A stretch of DNA of 5,192 nucleotides from NCBI GenBank assembly GCA_027858635.1, contig JAQICG010000186.1:1-5192 (forward strand), read 5' to 3'. Position 1 is the first letter of the stretch; every line of letters starts with the position of its first letter. The position numbers and the translations under genes were made by a program. This DNA comes from Gammaproteobacteria bacterium (GTDB taxonomy: Bacteria; Pseudomonadota; Gammaproteobacteria; SZUA-229). Below the pieces are notes generated by a model. The model was not told the DNA's origin and searched no databases. It saw only the letters and a program-made list of their open reading frames with translations. Below are positions 1 through 4,905 of the stretch, one piece after another.

Positions 1-1
1 A

Positions 2-161
2 AAAATTCTCCCCACCTTTAAACGCATCTACCACATTCGTGATGGCAAAACCCACGAGGAGGCGGGTGAGGGGCGGGGGTTCGATTGAGCAGTACGTGCT
101 CGGCTACGATGACAGTAAGAGGCTGTCGGATTTTGGACAACATAACGCGGTACCGCTATGA
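2..161 (+). CDS. 3' end of an upstream operon gene, frame probably broken
   Basis: The window opens inside what looks like the end of a plus-strand gene. Frame 2 (codons from base 2) is open to a TGA at 86-88 and reads with clean, GC-ending codons as a basic-acidic tail containing FKRIYHIRDGKTHEEAGEG. Frame 3 is open from base 3 to a TGA at 159-161, and its later part (IEQYVLGYDDSKRLSDFG) also looks like ordinary coding sequence, whereas its early part is rich in AGG/CGG codons. The switch falls in the G-rich run at 70-79. Removing one G there would join the two into a single tail ending in ATGA with the next gene, the same arrangement as the 571-574 junction. The hydrophilic end gives no family, so I cannot name the gene. 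Alternatively, the gene simply ends at 88 and frame 3 is open by chance. Confidence 0.4.
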   Translation, partial: KFSPPLNASTTFVMAKPTRRRVRGGGSIEQYVLGYDDSKRLSDFGQHNAVPL

Positions 162-574
162 CACAGCATAAATCAGGGCGTTCTATCGGGGTATGGAGCA
201 TGTCTATCGTGGCGGTGCTGTTTGGATTGATGACGATCAAGGAGGGGGGTGGTGTTCTGTTCGGCGACCCGGCGGCGCAGGCGGCGGCTGGCGACTATGT
301 GCCGTTCGTACTGTGGTTCAACTTTCTCGCCGGCTTTGGCTATGTCATCGCCGGGGCGGGGTTCTGGTTGCAGCAGCGCTGGGCGGTATGGCTGGCCATT
401 GCTATCGCCGCCGGCACCGCGCTTACCTTTGCCGGTCTTGCAGTACATGTGCTGGGGGGCGGTGACTACGAGCAACGCACCGTCATCGCCATGAGTTTGC
501 GCACCGTGGTGTGGACTGCGCTTGCGGCTATTGGCGGGCGGCTGATCGGTGCGGCGAAAGGCGCCCGGCCATGA
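158..574 (+). CDS. Small four-helix inner-membrane protein, function unknown
   Basis: This 138-residue protein has no recognised catalytic motif. Four hydrophobic segments are visible, at about residues 13-33, 47-71, 75-98 and 108-132. The short N-terminal tail is basic (HKSGR) and the C-terminus ends in KGARP, so it should be a polytopic inner-membrane protein. Features that look conserved rather than random are VPFVLWFNFLAGFGYVIAG in the second helix, QRWAVWLAIA leading into the third, and YEQRTVIAMSLRTVVW entering the fourth. It is shaped like small DoxX/DUF-type four-helix proteins, but I do not recognise a named family. No strong Shine-Dalgarno site precedes the ATG, which overlaps a possible upstream stop (ATGA at 158-161), so translation may be coupled to the upstream gene. 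Its stop overlaps the start of the DUF1207 gene by ATGA (571-574), which strongly suggests the two are co-expressed. Confidence 0.85.
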   Translation: MTQHKSGRSIGVWSMSIVAVLFGLMTIKEGGGVLFGDPAAQAAAGDYVPFVLWFNFLAGFGYVIAGAGFWLQQRWAVWLAIAIAAGTALTFAGLAVHVLGGGDYEQRTVIAMSLRTVVWTALAAIGGRLIGAAKGARP

Positions 575-1446
575 AGCTGTTTTTCACCGCCCTGATCCTG
601 TTCACGGGGTTTGCACTGGCGGCGGCGCCCCGGTCGGCGTCGGCCGAAAATGACGTTGAGTCAGACATGACCCCGTTGCCGGCCACGCATCTTTTCGAAC
701 CGTTACGTGCCGACCCCAAGGAGCCCCGCTTCTTTGTCAGCATGCTCAAGATTGATTCGGCGTTACAAGACACCACCATTGGAGGTACGGGCTTCGGCGA
801 AAACTTCGGTATTGTGCGCCGGCAAACCCGTGGAGGCGTGGACTGGCAGATCGGTATTGCAGCTGCAGTGTTCGCTCAATTTGACCTGAAGGCACCATCG
901 AGCGATCTGGTGAATGCGGATTATATCATCGGTATACCGCTGACCTGGTCGCGTGAAGACTGGTCCGGGCGGGTGCGTGTGTATCATCAGAGTTCGCATC
1001 TGGGCGATGAGTACCTTCTGCGCAATCAGCCGGAACGGGTGAACCTGAGCTTTGAAGCGATCGAACTCATCGTCGCCTACGATTATGACGGCTTCCGTTT
1101 CTACGGCGGCGGTGAATATCTCTTCGATCATGAGCCCGATGATCTTGGCGAGAGCCTGCTGCACGCGGGGGTCGACTGGCGCGGACGCCAGGTAGTCGTG
1201 AGTATGACCGATCTCGGCGGCGCGCACTGGGTGGCCGGGCTGGATGTGAAGCGCTGGCAGCAGAGTGACTGGCAGGCGCAGGTGAGCGTCAAGGCAGGCC
1301 TCGAATTTGCGCCGCTCAATAATAACCGCCAAAACGCGCGGCGCTGGAGTGTGCTGGCGGAATTCTACGACGGGCCGTCGCCATACGGACAATTCTACCC
1401 GATGGATGTGCGCTACTGGGGCATCGCCCTCCAGCTGGGCCTGTAA
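571..1446 (+). CDS. DUF1207 family exported envelope protein
   Basis: A 291-residue protein. The start at 571 is preferred over an in-frame ATG at 511 because it begins directly with a signal peptide (MKLFF, a hydrophobic core to about residue 19, then ASA before Glu26 as a likely signal peptidase I site). The mature part matches my recollection of the DUF1207 pattern: LFEPLRADPKEPRF at about 41-54, a Gly-rich stretch at 70-80, FAQFDL near 101, NADYIIGIPL near 115, VYHQSSHLGDEYLLR at 137-151, RVNLSFEAIEL at 156-166, a GLDVK segment near 223, and EFYDGPSPYGQFY at 264-276. The protein ends in an alternating polar/apolar strand, LQLGL. Many alternating beta-type segments and an aromatic-rich C-terminus suggest a periplasmic or outer-membrane beta-rich protein, but this is inference. 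The family has no established biochemical role that I know of. It overlaps the gene upstream by four bases and lies 40 bases before the cytochrome gene. Confidence 0.88.
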   Translation: MKLFFTALILFTGFALAAAPRSASAENDVESDMTPLPATHLFEPLRADPKEPRFFVSMLKIDSALQDTTIGGTGFGENFGIVRRQTRGGVDWQIGIAAAVFAQFDLKAPSSDLVNADYIIGIPLTWSREDWSGRVRVYHQSSHLGDEYLLRNQPERVNLSFEAIELIVAYDYDGFRFYGGGEYLFDHEPDDLGESLLHAGVDWRGRQVVVSMTDLGGAHWVAGLDVKRWQQSDWQAQVSVKAGLEFAPLNNNRQNARRWSVLAEFYDGPSPYGQFYPMDVRYWGIALQLGL

Positions 1447-1471
1447 AGCACGCTTGTCGCAACCTTATATC

Positions 1472-1476
1472 AGGAG
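1472..1476 (+). promoter_or_regulatory. Shine-Dalgarno site of the cytochrome gene
   Basis: AGGAG lies ten bases before the ATG at 1487. It decides this start over an in-frame ATG at 1307, which lies inside the DUF1207 gene and would add 60 residues with no signal character. Confidence 0.75.
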
Positions 1477-1486
1477 AAACCGAGCC

Positions 1487-1945
1487 ATGAAAACATTTCA
1501 TACCAACATCGCCGCGCTGGCCACCGGCTTCGCCCTGATCATGGCATGCTCATCTCTGCTGGCCGATAATGACGCCGAGCCGGTCGAGCCGCTGGCGCTA
1601 TTCGCCATCATGGAGGCGATGGGCGAAAACATGCAAACCATTACCGCGGCCACTGCCGGCGAAGACTGGGAAACGGTGGTGGAAACTTCCCCCCTGATTG
1701 CGGATCATCCTCAGCCACCGCTGGGCGAGAAGATACGTATTCTCGCCTTCATCGGCACCGATGTCAGCGCGTTCAAAGGTCATGACGGGCAAACCCATGA
1801 CGCGGCGCAGCAACTGGGGCAGGCGGCTGCAAGCGAGGACGGCGAGGCGGTGATCGCTGCATTTGCAGAGCTGCAATTGAGTTGCCTGAGCTGCCATCAA
1901 CGTTTCCGCAAGTCCTTCAAGGCACATTTCTATGACCGGAAATAA
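1487..1945 (+). CDS. Class II (cytochrome c'-like) exported c-type cytochrome
   Basis: A 152-residue protein with an N-terminal export signal (MKTFHT, a hydrophobic stretch at about 8-20, then ACSSLLA before Asp27). A single haem-binding CLSCH lies at residues 133-137, sixteen to twenty residues from the C-terminus, followed by a basic QRFRKSFKAHF tail. C-terminal CxxCH followed by a basic helix, plus an early methionine-rich helix (FAIMEAMGENMQ at 39-50), is the layout of class II cytochromes c of the c'/c556 type, which fold as four-helix bundles in the periplasm. Met42, Met45 and Met49 are candidate axial ligands, but which one is used cannot be told from sequence. Cys21 gives a poor lipobox (IMAC), so cleavage after Ala26 is more likely, though a lipoprotein is not excluded. 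It may shuttle electrons or bind a small gaseous ligand; neither is shown. It sits between the DUF1207 gene and the efflux channel gene, 24 bases before the latter. Confidence 0.85.
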   Translation: MKTFHTNIAALATGFALIMACSSLLADNDAEPVEPLALFAIMEAMGENMQTITAATAGEDWETVVETSPLIADHPQPPLGEKIRILAFIGTDVSAFKGHDGQTHDAAQQLGQAAASEDGEAVIAAFAELQLSCLSCHQRFRKSFKAHFYDRK

Positions 1946-1957
1946 GCCATTTGACCC

Positions 1958-1962
1958 CGGAG
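1958..1962 (+). promoter_or_regulatory. Shine-Dalgarno site of the outer-membrane factor gene
   Basis: CGGAG lies seven bases before the ATG at 1970, within the 24-base gap after the cytochrome stop codon. The short gap leaves little room for a separate promoter. Confidence 0.55.
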
Positions 1963-1969
1963 TTTCGAT

Positions 1970-3529
1970 ATGACCACTTTTGACCGATGCAGACATAGAT
2001 CGCGTCCGCTGCGTTTTTTTGCAGGCGCCAGTCTTGCTATGGCGTTGACAGGCTGCGCCTCCGGGCCCGATTTCAGGCCCCCGGATGCTCCCGAGGTGAG
2101 CCGCTATACCAACACGGCCTTGCCTGAACGTACGGCCTCGGCAGCAAGTGCACAGGGCGAGTCGCAGCGCTTTATCGAAGCGGCGAGCGTGGCTCAGCAA
2201 TGGTGGCGCGAACTGGGCTCAGCCAAACTCGACGCGCTGATCAATCAGGCCTTTCAGACCAGTCCCACGCTGGCTTCGGCTCGGGCCACGTTACGCCAGG
2301 CGGAGCAAATTTATGCAGCGCGGGCGGGTTCGACACGCTATCCGCAAGTCGATGCCAGTCTGGGTGGTCAGCGCCAGCGTATCAGTCCCGCGGCATCAGG
2401 GCAGACCGGTGAAGCGCAGGAATTTAATCTTTATAACGCCAATATCGGTGTGCATTATCAGCTTGACCTGGCTGGCGGCAACGGGCGTGCTCTGGAAGCG
2501 CTGGCGGCTCGTACCGACTATCAGCGCTTCCAGCTGGAGGGCGCACGTTTGAGCCTGGCGGCTACTATCACCACCACTGCCGTTACTCAGGCCAGATTCT
2601 CGGCGCAGATTCAGGCCATGGAGCGCATTTTAGGCGCTCAGGAAGAGCAGCTTAAAATGGCTCGCGAGCGGCTGCGGCTGGGTCAGGCTACGTTGGATGA
2701 TATATTGGCCCTGCAAACTCAGGTTGAGCAGACCCGCGCCGACATTGTGCCGCTACGCCAGCAGGCGGCACAGCACCGGCATCTGCTCGCGGTGCTGGCC
2801 GGCCGTGCACCGGGTGCGGGCGGCATGCCTTCATTTGAGCTGGAAGATTTCACCCTGCCGGTGGAACTGGCCGTGGTGGTGCCGTCAGAACTGGTGCGTC
2901 AGCGCCCCGACATTCAGGCTGCCGAGGCACTGTTGCATGCGGCTAACGCGGAATACGGGGTGGCTATCTCGCAAATTTACCCGCAACTCAATCTGAGCGC
3001 CAATTTAGGCTCGCAGGCTTTGACCACAGGGGCTCTGTTCGGTAACGGTTCTATGGTGTGGAGCCTGATCGGACAACTGACCCAGCCACTATTCAACCCC
3101 GGGTTGTCAGCGGAAAAACGTGCGGCACTGGCCGCCTTTGATGCCGCCGCGGCAAACTACCAGAGCGTCGTGCTCGAATCCATGCGCAATGTGGCGGATG
3201 TGCTGCGCGCCCTCGACCACGATGCCCAGGCTCTGGCGGCGCAGGCCGCAGCCGATGCCTCGGCGCAAGCATCCCTGCAATCCATGCAACGTCAGTATGC
3301 TCTGGGGGCAGTCAGCTATCTGCAATTGCTCACGGCGCAGCAGCAGGCACAACAGACCCGCATCAGCCTGATCGCCGTTCAGTCACAGCGACTGATCGAT
3401 ACCACGCTGCTGTATCAGGCCATGGGTGGTGGACAAGGAGAGGTCGCGCAGGCTTCCGTGCCCACGGACTCAGTGATAGCAGGTCATGATGATGCGGCGA
3501 ACCGGGTTGAGCCAGGCTCGTTGCGCTGA
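1970..3529 (+). CDS. Outer-membrane efflux channel lipoprotein, NodT/OprM family
   Basis: A 519-residue outer-membrane factor of the TolC superfamily. These trimerise into a channel spanning the outer membrane and periplasm, completing RND-, MFS- or ABC-type efflux pumps. The N-terminus has a basic stretch, a hydrophobic core and a lipobox LTGC with Cys29 as the lipidated residue, followed by the hallmark GPDFRPP (32-38). Next come QQWWRELGSAKLDALI (76-91), YPQVDASLG (124-132) and YQLDLAGG (163-170), then a long Gln/Ala-rich helical region (about 190-275). The second repeat begins with PSELVRQRPDIQAAEALL (305-322), followed by YPQLNLSANLG and LTQPLFNPG (370-378), and a second helical hairpin to about 485. 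The length is slightly above the usual 460-490 residues because of a polar tail after about 487. The pumped substrate cannot be told. No membrane-fusion protein or pump gene adjoins it downstream, where the next gene converges; a partner, if local, must lie upstream of the window. Confidence 0.93.
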   Translation: MTTFDRCRHRSRPLRFFAGASLAMALTGCASGPDFRPPDAPEVSRYTNTALPERTASAASAQGESQRFIEAASVAQQWWRELGSAKLDALINQAFQTSPTLASARATLRQAEQIYAARAGSTRYPQVDASLGGQRQRISPAASGQTGEAQEFNLYNANIGVHYQLDLAGGNGRALEALAARTDYQRFQLEGARLSLAATITTTAVTQARFSAQIQAMERILGAQEEQLKMARERLRLGQATLDDILALQTQVEQTRADIVPLRQQAAQHRHLLAVLAGRAPGAGGMPSFELEDFTLPVELAVVVPSELVRQRPDIQAAEALLHAANAEYGVAISQIYPQLNLSANLGSQALTTGALFGNGSMVWSLIGQLTQPLFNPGLSAEKRAALAAFDAAAANYQSVVLESMRNVADVLRALDHDAQALAAQAAADASAQASLQSMQRQYALGAVSYLQLLTAQQQAQQTRISLIAVQSQRLIDTTLLYQAMGGGQGEVAQASVPTDSVIAGHDDAANRVEPGSLR

Positions 3530-3694
3530 TCAGCCGGGCATTTCAGACCGATCGACCGTACAAGGTGGTTTTTGGAGAGCTGGAATAGAAATCAGAATCG
3601 GAACAAATATACAGGGTTATTTTTATAAATTTTGCAACCGAATAAGGTGTTGGGGTGTGGTTACAAAAAGCCACCTGTACGGATATTACCCTCA
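3530..3694. other. Convergent intergenic spacer without a clear terminator
   Basis: 165 bases between the ends of the efflux channel gene and slyX. It is clearly more AT-rich than its flanks, particularly 3590-3645, which contains a T-rich patch (TTATTTTTATAAATTTTG near 3617-3634). A weak hairpin (GTGGTT at 3656-3661 with AGCCAC at 3669-3674) is not followed by a T-run on either strand. I see no gene, RNA gene or intrinsic terminator that I would defend. Transcripts from the two sides must stop here or by a Rho-dependent route. Confidence 0.5.
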
Positions 3695-3898
3695 TTAGTA
3701 ATGCGGTGGCGGGGTTTCATCTTTTTCGTGGGCGACCTGGGATTCACCGGCGGCTTTGAGTTTTTTCTCTAGGAGGGAGAGTTTCAACATCAGCAGATCG
3801 ATCTGGCTTTGCTGGGTGATGATGGTGCTGTCCAGAATGTCGATGGTGTCTTCCAGATGGGTGAGTCTGATTTCAAGCTCGGTAATGCGGTTTTCCAT
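3695..3898 (-). CDS. slyX: SlyX family short coiled-coil protein
   Basis: A 67-residue protein that matches SlyX throughout. It starts MENRITELEIRLTHLEDTID, continues with a heptad-patterned coiled coil (about residues 4-48, with LEIRL, LEDTI, QSQIDLL, LSLLEKKL) and ends in the characteristic PPPHY. The family is widespread in proteobacteria and small. Its molecular role is not well established; in E. coli slyX lies next to slyD, but no slyD is seen here. The start codon lies 9 bases after the cysZ stop codon. The sequence between (GACCCACCC in the coding sense) lacks a good Shine-Dalgarno site, so translation probably depends on ribosomes finishing cysZ. Both genes would then be expressed together. 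Confidence 0.92.
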   Translation of the reverse strand: MENRITELEIRLTHLEDTIDILDSTIITQQSQIDLLMLKLSLLEKKLKAAGESQVAHEKDETPPPHY

Positions 3899-3907
3899 GG
3901 GTGGGTC

Positions 3908-4627
3908 TCAGAGGATGTTTTTGGTTTGACTGGTGAGTCGGGTGGCACCGGCAACGGCGACAGGCATGGCGAAAAAATTCAGCACCGGCACGCTGGTCAT
4001 AATGAAAATGCCGCTGCCCAGTCCCAGCGCGCGCATGCGGTGGCGGCGATTGTACAGGCGCACCTCCTTGAATAACAGGCCGTGGTTGGATAGCGGGTAG
4101 TCCATATATTCCAGTGAAAACGCCCAGGCGGTGAAGAGGAACCAGGCGAAGGGCGCGATCAGATTGAGGCCGGGAATCAGGGTCAGAATGATCAGGGGAA
4201 TCATCCACACCAGGAAATACAGCATTTTGTGGATCTCGGCAGCAACACTGCGTAGCACGAGTTGCCATATTTTTTCGCCATTATCCTCTTCTACGGGCCG
4301 GCCACTGAGGTGCGCTTCAACGCGCGCCGCCAGCACACTGTTGAAGGGCGCGGCAATCAGGTTGGCGACCAGGGTGAAGCTGTAGAAGACGAAGAGCAGG
4401 ATCATGATCGCAAACAGCGGCCAGATCAACCATTCCAGCCAGGACAGCCAGCCCGGCAGCAGGCTCTGAATCCATGCGTTCATTTTCTGGCTGAGCAAAT
4501 AGATGGCTGCACCGAACAGGCCGATATTGATGATTAGCGGCATGATGACGAATCGGCGTATGCCCGGCAGAAAGATAAGGCCGAAGCCACTGAAGCATTC
4601 GCTGAAGCCTTTTAGATAATTGATCAT
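3908..4627 (-). CDS. cysZ: CysZ family sulfate-uptake membrane protein
   Basis: A 239-residue polytopic inner-membrane protein of the CysZ/EI24 family, close to the roughly 250 residues of E. coli CysZ. CysZ mediates sulfate entry for the cysteine biosynthesis route. Recognisable family segments are GIRRFVIMPLIINIGLF (22-38), the strongly conserved ANLIAAPFNSVLAARVEAHLSG (88-109, abbreviated here), EIHKMLYFLVW (131-141), IPGLNLIAPFAWFLFTAWAF (151-170), EYMDYPLSNHGLLFKEVR (173-190) and the C-terminal MPVAVAGATRL (221-231). Long hydrophobic stretches lie at about 16-46, 62-95, 135-170 and 200-227. The start is supported by AGGAG five bases upstream. It is followed by slyX on the same strand. 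No other sulfur-assimilation gene is visible in the window, so the sulfate role rests on family membership. Confidence 0.93.
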   Translation of the reverse strand: MINYLKGFSECFSGFGLIFLPGIRRFVIMPLIINIGLFGAAIYLLSQKMNAWIQSLLPGWLSWLEWLIWPLFAIMILLFVFYSFTLVANLIAAPFNSVLAARVEAHLSGRPVEEDNGEKIWQLVLRSVAAEIHKMLYFLVWMIPLIILTLIPGLNLIAPFAWFLFTAWAFSLEYMDYPLSNHGLLFKEVRLYNRRHRMRALGLGSGIFIMTSVPVLNFFAMPVAVAGATRLTSQTKNIL

Positions 4628-4632
4628 GATGT

Positions 4633-4637
4633 CTCCT
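4633..4637 (-). promoter_or_regulatory. Shine-Dalgarno site of cysZ
   Basis: In the minus-strand sense AGGAG is followed by five bases (ACATC) and the ATG at 4627-4625. It fixes the cysZ start. Confidence 0.75.
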
Positions 4638-4649
4638 GTAGGGGTTTGA

Positions 4650-4678
4650 ATATTAACTGACTGTTTAGTCGTGTTCCA
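4650..4678 (-). promoter_or_regulatory. Weak candidate promoter for cysZ-slyX
   Basis: In the minus-strand sense a TAATAT hexamer at 4655-4650 could be a -10 box. The best -35 candidate seventeen bases upstream (TGGAAC at 4678-4673) matches the sigma-70 consensus at only three of six positions. A start near 4643 would give a very short leader ending in the cysZ Shine-Dalgarno site. The AT-rich character of 4641-4780 makes a promoter here likely, but this exact placement is tentative. Confidence 0.25.
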
Positions 4679-4750
4679 TGATTAGGGTGGAAATCTTGTT
4701 TTGTGAAAAACGTAAACAACGTAAAAAAACTAATCACAAACAATATTGTT
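4679..4750. repeat. Nested inverted and tandem repeats upstream of cysZ
   Basis: TGATTAG (4679-4685) is the exact inverse of CTAATCA (4730-4736). Just inside and overlapping these, TTGTTTTGTG (4696-4705) pairs, with one bulged base, with CACAAACAA (4735-4743). Between them is a 9-base tandem repeat, AACGTAAAC then AACGTAAAA (4709-4717, 4718-4726). The region ends in a perfect 12-base palindrome, AACAATATTGTT (4739-4750). These may be regulator-binding sites for cysZ. Short AT-rich repeats also arise by chance. Confidence 0.35.
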
Positions 4751-4755
4751 GACGG

Positions 4756-4778
4756 CTAAAGTTTTTACTGCCACTATG
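4756..4778. repeat. Single-unit copy of the ACTGCCA direct repeat
   Basis: CTAAAGTTTTTACTGCCA (4756-4773) followed by CTAT closely matches the sequence at 4862-4878, CTAAGCTTTTACTGCCA, which is followed by extra ACTGCCA units and then ACTAT. This copy carries only one heptamer. The two copies bracket the REP-like hairpin. Confidence 0.6.
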
Positions 4779-4788
4779 CTTTTTGAAG

Positions 4789-4827
4789 GCCCCCTCACCC
4801 CAGCCCACTCCCAGTGGGAGAGGGGGC
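4789..4827. repeat. REP-like GC-rich inverted repeat
   Basis: GCCCCCTC (4789-4796) is the exact inverse of GAGGGGGC (4820-4827). Inside lies a second small stem, CCCAC (4804-4808) with GTGGG (4814-4818), or alternatively CTCCC with GGGAG (4808-4812, 4816-4820). The arms are unequal because CACCCCAG on the left has no full partner. This composition (CCCTCACCCCAGCCC, then GGGAGAGGG) resembles intergenic REP-type palindromes that are dispersed in many gammaproteobacterial genomes. It is not followed by a T-run on either strand, so I do not call it an intrinsic terminator. Confidence 0.65.
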
Positions 4828-4861
4828 AGTGTATGCAGGCTTGCAAGTTTTGTTCGAGAAT

Positions 4862-4905
4862 CTAAGCTTTTACTGCCAACTGCCAACTGCCAACTGCCAA
4901 CTATT
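4862..4905. repeat. Expanded heptamer tandem repeat (CTGCCAA, about four copies)
   Basis: After CTAAGCTTTTA, the period-7 unit CTGCCAA runs from 4873 to 4902, about 4.3 uninterrupted copies. It ends in CTATTAAAG, where the complement of TTA (4904-4906) is the stop codon of the kinase gene. Short heptamers of this kind, often written GTTGGCA on the other strand, occur as dispersed intergenic repeats in several bacterial groups. Perfect copies suggest recent slippage. Confidence 0.85.

Noticed and set aside
511..570. Earlier in-frame start for the DUF1207 gene
   Set aside because: It would add 20 Cys/Arg-rich residues before an obvious signal peptide and overlap the membrane-protein gene by 64 bases. 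The ATG at 571 gives the usual ATGA overlap.
763..1392. Long open frame on the minus strand (209 codons)
   Set aside because: It lies wholly opposite the DUF1207 gene, which has a signal peptide and family motifs. The antisense frame shows no recognisable domain and is a by-product of GC-rich codon use.
1598..2200. Long open frame on the minus strand (200 codons)
   Set aside because: It spans the reverse of the cytochrome and the start of the channel gene, crosses their junction, and has no protein-like features.
3605..3690. Intrinsic terminator between the convergent genes
   Set aside because: The T-rich patch near 3617-3634 has no stable GC stem before it, and the GTGGTT/AGCCAC hairpin has no T-run after it on either strand.
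3486..3698. Plus-strand open frame across the convergent spacer
   Set aside because: It starts inside the channel gene in another frame and runs through AT-rich non-coding sequence, with no ribosome site or domain.
3873..4268. Second minus-strand frame inside cysZ (131 codons)
   Set aside because: It overlaps cysZ in another frame. The cysZ frame has the conserved membrane segments, whereas this one is Pro/His/Arg-rich without pattern.
4873..4902. CRISPR array
   Set aside because: The units are seven bases with no spacers, so this is a simple tandem repeat.
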